From Marinobacter maritimus (GTDB taxonomy: Bacteria > Pseudomonadota > Gammaproteobacteria > Pseudomonadales > Oleiphilaceae), in contig NZ_VCGW01000003.1 in NCBI RefSeq assembly GCF_007671675.1, forward strand, positions 310,001 to 374,000: 64,000 nt of DNA, written 5' to 3'. Within the stretch, counting starts at the first letter, position 1. Every line of letters begins with the position of its first letter. The position numbers were made by a program, and so were the translations under genes. Shown piece by piece: positions 8,751-16,139 of this stretch. Below the pieces are notes generated by a model, which was not told where the DNA came from, searched no databases, and worked only from the letters and a program-made list of their open reading frames with translations.

Positions 8751-9506
8751 GTGCAGCAAAGCGCCTATTATGAAGACGACACCACGCTGGCCCAGTATCT
8801 GGAGTTTCACTTTGGTGAACAGTGGCACGGCGAAGCGAACTTTCCCCGTGGTCTGGCCAGAGTGGCGATTGATGCGATGGACGGCCGAACACCAGGGCGC
8901 GCTTTGGACATAGGCTGTGCCTGTGGACGCACCAGTTTTGAGCTGGCACGGGTTTTTTCACACGTGGACGGCATCGATTTTTCCAACAGGTTTGTAGAGC
9001 AGTGTCATGTAATGGCCCGGGACAAGATGGTTCGCTACGCCCGCCCCGAAGAGGGTGCTCTGGTAAGCTACCAGGAACGTTCGTTAGCGTCACTCGGCCT
9101 TGAAGATACCGCCGAGCGGGTGGCATTTCATCAAGGGGACGCGTGCGACCTCAAGCCGGAATTCACCGGCTATGACCTTGTGCTTGCTGGCAACCTCATC
9201 GACCGGCTTTACGATCCTGCACTCTTCCTGACCCGCATTCATGATCGATTAAATGACGACGGCCTTTTGTTGATTGCCTCCCCTTACACCTGGCTGGAAG
9301 ACTACACGCCGAGGGATAAATGGGTGGGCGGCTTCCAGAAAGATGGAGAGGATTACACCACCCTCGACGGGCTGCACGACATGCTGGCACCTCACTTCAA
9401 CTTGCTACTCGGGGCCAGAAGCCTGCCTTTTGTGATCCGGGAAACACGTAACAAGTTTCAGTACAGTTTTTCCGAGCTGACCGTGTGGCAGAAAATCAGC
9501 TCTTGA
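8751..9506 (+). CDS. SAM-dependent methyltransferase, OvoA C-terminal type (putative 4-mercaptohistidine N1-methyltransferase)
   Basis: This 251-residue class I methyltransferase has the SAM-binding motif LDIGCACGRTSFELA near residue 50, then VDGIDFS, FHQGDACDL, YDLVLAGNLIDRLYDP and SPYTWLEDYTP, ending with PFVIRETRNKFQYSFSE. This series is the signature of the C-terminal domain of ovothiol synthase OvoA, also found as separate proteins annotated as putative 4-mercaptohistidine N1-methyltransferases. It would place the N-pi methyl group on 5-thiohistidine to give ovothiol A. The start is taken as GTG at 8751, with AGGAAGGA 8 bases upstream; an ATG at 8676 has no such site. The sulfoxide-synthase half of OvoA is not in the window. 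Confidence 0.78.
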   Translation: MQQSAYYEDDTTLAQYLEFHFGEQWHGEANFPRGLARVAIDAMDGRTPGRALDIGCACGRTSFELARVFSHVDGIDFSNRFVEQCHVMARDKMVRYARPEEGALVSYQERSLASLGLEDTAERVAFHQGDACDLKPEFTGYDLVLAGNLIDRLYDPALFLTRIHDRLNDDGLLLIASPYTWLEDYTPRDKWVGGFQKDGEDYTTLDGLHDMLAPHFNLLLGARSLPFVIRETRNKFQYSFSELTVWQKISS

Positions 9507-9516
9507 TCTCAGCGGT

Positions 9517-10254
9517 TCACCGCATTTTGAAGCCCTTTTTCTCCAGAAAGTCTTTCATATGCGGCCGTAGTTTGCTGGTGAACAGGGGCTTCAGTTGCTC
9601 TGACCAATTGGTGTCCTTGTTGCCGCCAGTGCGCTCCAGGTAGTACTTTTTCATAGTCTCGTCGAAGCCCACTACCTGAGCCTCATCCTGTTCGTCCTGG
9701 TAATAGTCTTCCTTGAGAATGGCCTCTGGTGGCAGTCGGGGTTTTACCTCAGGGTCCTGGTCAGGGTATCCAAGGCACATGCCGAACACCGGGTAAACGT
9801 GCTCAGGCAGGCGAAGAATTTCGCTGATTTCGGCAGGATTATTCCGAATGCCTCCGATGTAGCAAATCCCCAAGCCTTCGGATTCAGCGGCAATGGCAAC
9901 ATTTTGAGCCATCAGTGCGGTGTCGACACTGGCTATCACCAACTGCTCGGTCATACCGTGAACCACTTCTGCACCAGCCCTTTGTGCCGCTTCTGTGGGA
10001 CGCTTCATATCGGCACAGAACACCAGGAAATCCGAGCATTCGGCAATGTAGTTTTGCCGCCCGGCCAACGCTGCGATTTTCTTTCTGTTTTCAGGATTCA
10101 CCACGTGAATCACGGAATAGGCCTGAACGTGACTGGATGTGGCCGCACTCTGGCCGGCACGGATGAGTTCCCCGAATAGCTCGCGGGGAATCTTCTGCTC
10201 TGTGAATTTCCGGATGGAGCGGTGAGAGTTCAGCAGTTCGATGGTTGGGTTCAT
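9517..10254 (-). CDS. NADPH-dependent nitroreductase/flavin reductase, NfsA family
   Basis: This 245-residue FMN protein opens with ELLNSHRSIRKFTEQKIP, the S/RSIRKF block that binds FMN phosphate in the nitroreductase fold. It then has AATSSHVQAYSVIHV, a mid-protein ESEGLGICYIGGIRNNP that matches the NfsA/FRP group, and GMCLGYPDQDP. The length and these motifs fit oxygen-insensitive NfsA-like reductases, which take two electrons from NADPH to nitroaromatics, quinones or flavins. GAGG precedes the ATG by about 5 bases. The gene converges on the methyltransferase gene with an 10-bp gap. The physiological substrate is unknown. Confidence 0.85.
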   Translation of the reverse strand: MNPTIELLNSHRSIRKFTEQKIPRELFGELIRAGQSAATSSHVQAYSVIHVVNPENRKKIAALAGRQNYIAECSDFLVFCADMKRPTEAAQRAGAEVVHGMTEQLVIASVDTALMAQNVAIAAESEGLGICYIGGIRNNPAEISEILRLPEHVYPVFGMCLGYPDQDPEVKPRLPPEAILKEDYYQDEQDEAQVVGFDETMKKYYLERTGGNKDTNWSEQLKPLFTSKLRPHMKDFLEKKGFKMR

Positions 10255-10373
10255 GGTTCCTCGTCATCGGTGGGCGTGCAGATAGCATGCGAATGTTTTG
10301 AAAAAATGGAGGGTAGGGTGTTTGTGGGCAAGCTGCAAAGTCAGAAATTGCGCCGAAATGCTCTTCCCCGGCG

Positions 10374-11168
10374 CTACTGGCCGGAAAAAGCAGCTGGTCG
10401 CTTGGCGAGAAACGCCGAGACGCCTTCTGCGAAATCGGCGGTTTTGCTGGCCTTCACAAACGACTGTCGCTCTGCCTCCAGGTGGATTTCGAGGGATCGG
10501 CCACTGGCCTCATCCACCAGGCGGCGGAATGCGCCAAATGCCCGGGTCGGCCCAGTGGAGACCTGATTGACGGTGGCTGCCAGAACCTCACCAAACGCTC
10601 CTTTCGATGCTACCTCGGTCACCAAACCTAATTGTTCTGCTTCAATTGCTGTGAGGTGGCGGCCAAGCAGCATCATTTCCGTTGCGCGTGCCGTGCCTAT
10701 CTTACGTGGCAGAAACCAGGTGCCGCCGCAGTCCGGCACAGCGCCTATCCCGTTATAGGCAATGAGGAATTTTGCGTTTTCCTCCGCTACGATGAGGTCC
10801 GCCACCAAGGCCAGGCTCAGCCCGGCGCCCGCCGCCGCGCCCTTCACGCCGGCAATGATCGGGGCGTCCAAGCTTCTCAAAAGAAGGATCGCTTCGTTGA
10901 GCGGCACGAGCAGGCTGTTGATAAATGTCAGAGTGTGTTCCGGCGTGCCAGCCATGCTGGCGACGTCGCCACCGGCCATGAAAGCCTTGCCGGCGCCTGT
11001 TATTACGATGCAACGCAATCCCGGTTGTTCGTTCAAGCCCTTAACAGCCTCCAGAAACGCTTCGGCCATCGTCGTATTGATGGCATTGAGGACGTCGGGG
11101 CGGTTGAATGTCAGGGTGGCTACGCCGGTTTGTTCATCGAACATCGAGATTAAGGGGCTTTCTGTCAT
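10374..11168 (-). CDS. Enoyl-CoA hydratase/isomerase family protein (PaaG-like)
   Basis: This 264-residue crotonase-fold protein has the CoA-site blocks VATLTFNRPDVLNAIN, GAGKAFMAGGDVASM and IIAGVKGAAAGAGLSLALVADLIVA. The acid position in GAVPDCGGTWFLPR is an aspartate rather than the hydratase glutamate, as in PaaG-type isomerases (GLIPDSGGTWTLPR in the paaG gene at 50044). It may isomerise a double bond instead of, or besides, hydrating it. It is divergent from the Liv-acyl-CoA-ligase operon at 11337, which suggests a shared role in breaking down an imported carboxylic acid. It could also supply a missing beta-oxidation step for phenylacetate. Confidence 0.82.
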   Translation of the reverse strand: MTESPLISMFDEQTGVATLTFNRPDVLNAINTTMAEAFLEAVKGLNEQPGLRCIVITGAGKAFMAGGDVASMAGTPEHTLTFINSLLVPLNEAILLLRSLDAPIIAGVKGAAAGAGLSLALVADLIVAEENAKFLIAYNGIGAVPDCGGTWFLPRKIGTARATEMMLLGRHLTAIEAEQLGLVTEVASKGAFGEVLAATVNQVSTGPTRAFGAFRRLVDEASGRSLEIHLEAERQSFVKASKTADFAEGVSAFLAKRPAAFSGQ

Positions 11169-11287
11169 GGTTGTGAATTCCGTCGCTGAGAGTATTCGGG
11201 TACCTGTTTAGCTAACTATAGAACAGAGTGTCTTGGTTTTTGTGACGGGAATAGGCTACTTTAAATCGTGATCAGGAAACTAACCTG

Positions 11288-11297
11288 ACGTATACGT
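11288..11297. promoter_or_regulatory. Palindrome ACGTATACGT in the divergent promoter region
   Basis: A perfect 10-bp palindrome lies between the enoyl-CoA hydratase gene (start 11168) and the ABC operon (start 11337), 40 bp before the latter. Its position in a divergent regulatory gap suggests an operator, for example of a TetR- or GntR-type regulator, but no regulator gene is adjacent and a 10-bp palindrome can occur by chance. Confidence 0.3.
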
Positions 11298-11336
11298 AAA
11301 CAACAATAACCATAATCTGCGGATATGCGGGGAATA

Positions 11337-12152
11337 ATGTCCAGTATCCTCGAAATTAGTCATCTTTCTCTCTCGTTCGGTGGCGTGAAGGCGCTCCAGG
11401 ATGTGAGCTTCCGGGTGCCTGAAAACACCGTAACCACAGTGATCGGCCCGAACGGCGCCGGCAAGACATCACTTTTTAACTGCATCTCCGGTTTCTACAA
11501 ACCCCAGCAGGGAACCATCAGCTATCAGGGTAAGGCGCTCACAGGAATAAAACCGCCGGCCCGCGCCGCCCTGGGCCTTGCGCGCACCTTCCAGAACATC
11601 GCTTTGTTCCGTGGCATGACCGTACTCGACAACATCAAGTTGGGCGCCCACGTACACATGAAAAGCGGCCTGCTGGGTTCACTGGCGTATTTTGGTGCGG
11701 CACGCCGCGAGGAAATGGCGGTGCGCCAGGAAGTGGAGCGCCATATCATCGATTTTCTGGAGATTGACCACATACGACGCCAGCCGGTTGCCAGCCTGTC
11801 CTATGGCTTGCAGAAACGGGTGGAGCTGGCCCGCGCCCTGGCCATGCGGCCGAAGGTGCTGATGCTGGATGAGCCGGTCGCCGGGATGAACCGGGAAGAA
11901 AAAGAAGATATGGCCCGGTTTATTCTGGACATCCGGGAAGAGTGGGGCGTAACGGTGCTGATGGTGGAGCATGACATGGGTATGGTCATGGATATTTCCG
12001 ACCACATCGCCGTGCTCAACTTTGGTCAGGTGATTGCGGAGGGCCAGCCAGCAGAGATGCAGAACAACCAGCAGGTTATCGAAGCGTATCTGGGCACCAG
12101 CGACATGGAAAGCCTGCGCAAGAAGCTTAATCCCGACCGCGAGGTGGCCTGA
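11337..12152 (+). CDS. Liv-type ABC transporter ATP-binding protein (LivG family)
   Basis: This 271-residue cytoplasmic ATPase has Walker A GPNGAGKTSLFN (about 36-47), the LivG-specific ARTFQNIALFRGMTVLDN stretch, signature SLSYGLQKRVELARAL, Walker B VLMLDEPVAGMN and the switch VEHDMGMVM. It would power import with the LivF-type partner at 15330. The ATG at 11337 gives the usual family N-terminus and follows GGGGA closely; an ATG at 11325 adds four residues. It starts a six-gene operon (LivG, LivH, LivM, binding protein, LivF, acyl-CoA ligase). Its stop abuts the LivH start. The presence of the ligase argues for an organic-acid rather than an amino-acid substrate. Confidence 0.9.
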   Translation: MSSILEISHLSLSFGGVKALQDVSFRVPENTVTTVIGPNGAGKTSLFNCISGFYKPQQGTISYQGKALTGIKPPARAALGLARTFQNIALFRGMTVLDNIKLGAHVHMKSGLLGSLAYFGAARREEMAVRQEVERHIIDFLEIDHIRRQPVASLSYGLQKRVELARALAMRPKVLMLDEPVAGMNREEKEDMARFILDIREEWGVTVLMVEHDMGMVMDISDHIAVLNFGQVIAEGQPAEMQNNQQVIEAYLGTSDMESLRKKLNPDREVA

Positions 12153-13031
12153 ATGGACTGGTTATTTTTCGGGGAAATCAGTCTTGCGGGCCTGGCTATG
12201 GGTGGTCTCTATGCCCTGATCGGGCTGGGTTTCGTGATCATTTACAAAGCCACTCGGGTCATCAACTTCGCCATCGGCGAAATCATGATGTTCGCGGCCT
12301 ATCTGTTTCTGGCCTTTGCCGGCGGCATGGAAATGTCGCCCTGGGTAGCGCTTCCGCTGGCGGTGCTTGGTGGAAGCGTGCTTGGTGGCGTGATTGAAAA
12401 AGTAATGATTCGCCCAATGCTGGGAGAATCATCCATTTCCGTGGTTATGGTCACTATCGGCATCGCCAGCATTCTGGTGGGGGTGGTCGAAATGATATGG
12501 GGCGCTGATCCGCAGCTTCTACCGGGCTTTCTCCCCCGCAAGCCGGTTTTCATAGGCGAGATGTACCTGGCGCCCAAGATTGCCTATGGCTTCCTTATTG
12601 GCGCGGCAATGCTCATCGTTTATCTGCTGTACTTTCGTTTTTCCCGTGGTGGTGTGGCACTTCGGGCAACCGCTTCCGATCAGGCGGCCGCTTATTCCAT
12701 GGGCATTAACGTGCGCCGGGTCTTCAATCTGGCCTGGGTGTTTGGCTCTCTTGCGGCGTCGCTTGCGGGCGTTCTGGTGGCAGCAACCGGTGGGCTAAGC
12801 CCGCAGTTCGGTGCTATCGGCCTGAGTGTTCTGGTGGTCGTGATTGTCGGTGGGCTCGACAGTATCGTCGGTGCATTGATTGCCGGGGTTTTTATCGGCT
12901 GGCTGGAAACGGTGGCAGGCGCTTATCTGGGCGGCGAGTACCGTATGCCCGCTACATTTGCGGTGCTGGCAGTCATTCTTGTTTTCCGCCCCTATGGCCT
13001 TTTTGGCACCCACGAAATAGAGCGAGTGTAA
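12153..13031 (+). CDS. Liv-type ABC transporter permease (LivH family)
   Basis: This 292-residue inner-membrane protein has the LivH pattern: GLAMGGLYALIGLGFVIIYKATRVINFAIGE at the N-terminus (partial: GGLYALIGLGFVIIYKA), a run of hydrophobic helices, RATASDQAAAYSMGINV as the coupling segment to the ATPase, and the C-terminal VVVIVGGLDSIVGALIAG and FRPYGLFG. It forms the membrane pore with the LivM-type subunit encoded next. The ATG follows the preceding TGA directly, so translation is probably coupled. Confidence 0.9.
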   Translation: MDWLFFGEISLAGLAMGGLYALIGLGFVIIYKATRVINFAIGEIMMFAAYLFLAFAGGMEMSPWVALPLAVLGGSVLGGVIEKVMIRPMLGESSISVVMVTIGIASILVGVVEMIWGADPQLLPGFLPRKPVFIGEMYLAPKIAYGFLIGAAMLIVYLLYFRFSRGGVALRATASDQAAAYSMGINVRRVFNLAWVFGSLAASLAGVLVAATGGLSPQFGAIGLSVLVVVIVGGLDSIVGALIAGVFIGWLETVAGAYLGGEYRMPATFAVLAVILVFRPYGLFGTHEIERV

Positions 13032-13032
13032 G

Positions 13033-14076
13033 ATGCGCATCGGTGACGCCAAACAGAGTTATGAGGCCGACGAGGCCATCCTGACCAGTTCCACACAGAA
13101 AATCTGGTTCGCGCTTTTCCTGCTAGCGCTTCTGCTGTTCCCCTTTATGGCCGACGCCTACCTGTTATACCTGAGTTGCCTGGTCGGTATTGCGGTTATC
13201 AGCACCACGGGGCTGAACATTCTCACCGGTTTTACCGGCCTGATTTCTCTCGGACAGGCCGGCTTTATGGGGGTGGGCGGTTACACCGTGGCCTGGTTGT
13301 CCGCGAACACAGAATTACCTTTTCCGGTTACGCTGTTGCTGGCCGGGCTGCTTGCGGCGGCAGTCGGTATCCTTGTCGGGCTTCCATCCCTCCGGGTAAA
13401 AGGCCTGTATCTGGCGATTGCTACGCTGGCCGCCAGTGTGTTCCTGCACTTTATCTTCGCTGAATGGGAGTCTGTAACCGGTGGTATGGGGGGGCTGAGC
13501 CTGGAGCCGGCGCACCTGTTCGGGCTGACGTTCCAGAGCGATTTCGGAATGTACTTCATCATTGTGCCGCTGGCGGTACTCATGGTGCTCGCCGCCAGGA
13601 ATGTGTTCCGTACCCGCATAGGCCGGGCGTTTATTGCAATTCGGGACAGGGATATTTCGGCCGAGATACTTGGCATCAATCTACTGCATTACAAGTTGAT
13701 GTCTTTCGCGCTCAGCTCATTTTATGCGGGCGTTGCCGGTGGCCTGTTTGCCTATTTTTTCAGGGTCGTCACGCCGGAAAGCTTCCCGCTCTCCATGTCC
13801 ATTTTCTATCTGGCAGCCGTTATTGTTGGCGGCATGGGCAACCTGCTGGGCGGTATACTCGGTGCGGCTTTCATGACGCTGATTCCGGAAATTCTCAAAT
13901 TGCTCACTACCGCCCTGACACCGTTTTATCCGAATGCACCGATATTCATGTCGCCGATGCTCGAAATCATCTTCGGTGGCCTGATCGTCGGTTTCCTTAT
14001 TTTTGAACCGCACGGGCTGGCGGAGATCTGGCACCGCATACGGCGCTTTTTCAGTTTATGGCCCTTTAAAAACTAG
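13033..14076 (+). CDS. Liv-type ABC transporter permease (LivM family)
   Basis: This 347-residue inner-membrane protein carries the LivM marks: GLNILTGFTGLISLGQAGFMGVG (partial: TGFTGLISLGQAGFMG), GLPSLRVKGLYLAIATLA, AIRDRDISAEILGINLLHYK as the cytoplasmic coupling helix region, and IVGGMGNLLGGILGA. It pairs with the LivH-type subunit one base upstream. An N-terminal soluble stretch of about 20 residues precedes the first helix. The C-terminal FEPHGLAEIWHRIRRFF is typical of the family. Confidence 0.9.
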   Translation: MRIGDAKQSYEADEAILTSSTQKIWFALFLLALLLFPFMADAYLLYLSCLVGIAVISTTGLNILTGFTGLISLGQAGFMGVGGYTVAWLSANTELPFPVTLLLAGLLAAAVGILVGLPSLRVKGLYLAIATLAASVFLHFIFAEWESVTGGMGGLSLEPAHLFGLTFQSDFGMYFIIVPLAVLMVLAARNVFRTRIGRAFIAIRDRDISAEILGINLLHYKLMSFALSSFYAGVAGGLFAYFFRVVTPESFPLSMSIFYLAAVIVGGMGNLLGGILGAAFMTLIPEILKLLTTALTPFYPNAPIFMSPMLEIIFGGLIVGFLIFEPHGLAEIWHRIRRFFSLWPFKN

Positions 14077-14112
14077 TGGATTTAACAACAAGAAGCCGCA
14101 AGGGGAAGACAC

Positions 14113-15321
14113 ATGTTCAAAAGCATCTTAAGTAAAGTTCGCAGGTTTGCAGGCATCAGCACGATTGCCGCGTCCCTGGTAGCAGCAGCGCCCGCAATGG
14201 CACAGGATAAAGACTCCATCGTATTTGGTGGCTCCATACCTCTTTCCGGGGTGTTCGCCTTTGCCGGTGTGCACATTCACGCCGGCCTGACCGACTACAC
14301 CAGCTGGATCAACAGCGAGGGCGGTATCAATGGCCATCCGGTGAAGTATGTCATGGAAGACACCGGCTACGAAGTCGACCGCTCCGTGGCAGCGTTCAAG
14401 AAAATCACCGGCAGTAACACGGTTCCGGTTTATTACGGTGACAGCACCGGATTCATGAAAACCATTGCCTCGGAACTGAACAGCAGAGGAACCACACTGA
14501 TGAGCGGTGCGTCTTTCGCGACCGCGCTGACGGACAATGAACAGTACCCGTACCAGTTCGTTCCCGGCCCCAACTACAGCCAGATGTTCGGGATTATTCT
14601 TGAGTACATCGCGACGCAAGGAAAAGATGGCGAGAAGCCTACGGTTGCCTTTGTCTACAGCGATACCGAGTTCGGCAAGGATCCCATCGAAAACGGCAAG
14701 GCCAAAGCTGCCGAGATGGGTATCGAGGTGGTCGAGGAAATTGTTACCAAACCAGGCAGCGTGGATGTGTCTGCTGAAATACTGAAGCTACGCCGTGTGC
14801 GGCCTGACTTTGTTGTGTTCCACGGTTATGTATTGTCCCCCATAAACGAGTTCATGGTGCAGATGAGGCAGATGGGGCTGGACACCCAGTTCATGGGTAC
14901 GTTCTGGTCCAGCGACAAATTGATCATCAACAAGATGGGTGCAGACGCTGACGGCTACATGGGCGTTATGCCGTATAACTATTATGACAGCGCGGAAGGC
15001 GGGCCGATGCTTGACGCGTTGCGCGCCACAGCGGAAAAGAGCGACCCGGATGCCGGCTACCGCCCCACCGGCTACATGCAGGGCTGGTTTAACGCGATGG
15101 TATGGACGGAAGTGATCAAGCGCACCATGGACGCGGGCAAGGAGCTGACCGCCGAAAACATGGCCGAGTCTCTGGCTTCTATCAAGGACTGGGATACCGG
15201 CGGCATTATCGGTATTCCGGTTACGGTGCAGGACATGTCGTTCCCGGTGGGTCGTATCTGGCGCGTAAATGCGAAAGAAGCCCGTTATGAGCCGGTATCC
15301 GACTGGATTCACCTCGACTGA
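14113..15321 (+). CDS. Liv-type ABC transporter periplasmic substrate-binding protein
   Basis: This 402-residue secreted protein has a signal peptide ending at PAMAQDK and then the type I binding-protein fold: IVFGGSIPLSGVFAFAG, a YVMEDTGYEVDRSVAAFKK segment, GDSTGFMKT, and a hinge with FVYSDTEFGKDPIENGKAKA. AGGGGAAG precedes the ATG. It is related to LivK/AmiC-type proteins but belongs to the branch found with acyl-CoA ligases, where binding proteins take aromatic, alicyclic or aliphatic acids. The ligand cannot be read from the sequence alone. It lies between the permease and LivF genes of the operon. Confidence 0.87.
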   Translation: MFKSILSKVRRFAGISTIAASLVAAAPAMAQDKDSIVFGGSIPLSGVFAFAGVHIHAGLTDYTSWINSEGGINGHPVKYVMEDTGYEVDRSVAAFKKITGSNTVPVYYGDSTGFMKTIASELNSRGTTLMSGASFATALTDNEQYPYQFVPGPNYSQMFGIILEYIATQGKDGEKPTVAFVYSDTEFGKDPIENGKAKAAEMGIEVVEEIVTKPGSVDVSAEILKLRRVRPDFVVFHGYVLSPINEFMVQMRQMGLDTQFMGTFWSSDKLIINKMGADADGYMGVMPYNYYDSAEGGPMLDALRATAEKSDPDAGYRPTGYMQGWFNAMVWTEVIKRTMDAGKELTAENMAESLASIKDWDTGGIIGIPVTVQDMSFPVGRIWRVNAKEARYEPVSDWIHLD

Positions 15322-15329
15322 GACGCTGT

Positions 15330-16139
15330 ATGGAAGCCTTGCTGGAAATCGATAATATAGAAGTGGTTTACAACAAGGCGGTGCAGGTTCTCCGGGGCCT
15401 GTCACTGCGTGTTCCCCGGGGCGCCGTTGTGGCGCTGCTGGGTTCCAACGGTGCTGGCAAGTCCACCACACTGAAAAGTGTGTCCGGGCTGCTGGCACTC
15501 GAGGACGGCGAGGTGACTGCCGGAGAGATCCGCTTCAAGGGCCGCCCCTTAAAAGGGATGGCACCGGAAAAACTGGTTCGCGACGGCCTCTTTCATGTAA
15601 TGGAAGGGCGTCGCGTCTTCGAGGATCTGACTGTTGAGGAGAACCTTGTTGCGGCAACCTATGCGCTCAGCGGACGCAAAACGTCACTGAACGACTCCTA
15701 TGAACTGGTTTATGACTATTTTCCCCGCCTCAGGGAGCGCCGCAAGCAGCTTGCGGGCTATCTCTCGGGCGGCGAACAACAGATGTTGGCGCTTGGTCGT
15801 GCTCTGATTGCAAAACCGGAACTGATCATGCTGGATGAGCCGTCTCTGGGTCTGGCCCCTCAATTGGTGGAAGAGATATTCACCATTATCGCCCGTATCA
15901 ATCGGGAACAAGGCACAGCAATCCTGCTGGTGGAACAGAATGCGGCTGTCTCTCTGGCGATAGCCTCGTATGGCTACATCATGGAAAACGGCAAGATCGT
16001 GATTGACGGCCCGGCGGACAAGCTCGCAACCAACGAGGATGTTCAGGAATTCTATCTGGGCGTTGGTGGCAAGGAAGGCGAGGCCCGCAGCTACCGGGAC
16101 ATCAAACACTATAAACGCCGCAAGCGGTGGCTGTCATGA
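15330..16139 (+). CDS. Liv-type ABC transporter ATP-binding protein (LivF family)
   Basis: This 269-residue ATPase has Walker A GSNGAGKSTTLK, the LivF-type VMEGRRVFEDLTVEENL stretch, signature YLSGGEQQMLALGRAL, Walker B LIMLDEPSLGLAP and VEQNAA. It is the second nucleotide-binding subunit beside the LivG-type protein. A C-terminal extension (GGKEGEARSYRDIKHYKRRKRW) is basic and longer than in the E. coli protein. Its stop overlaps the ATG of the acyl-CoA ligase gene in an ATGA motif. Confidence 0.9.
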   Translation: MEALLEIDNIEVVYNKAVQVLRGLSLRVPRGAVVALLGSNGAGKSTTLKSVSGLLALEDGEVTAGEIRFKGRPLKGMAPEKLVRDGLFHVMEGRRVFEDLTVEENLVAATYALSGRKTSLNDSYELVYDYFPRLRERRKQLAGYLSGGEQQMLALGRALIAKPELIMLDEPSLGLAPQLVEEIFTIIARINREQGTAILLVEQNAAVSLAIASYGYIMENGKIVIDGPADKLATNEDVQEFYLGVGGKEGEARSYRDIKHYKRRKRWLS

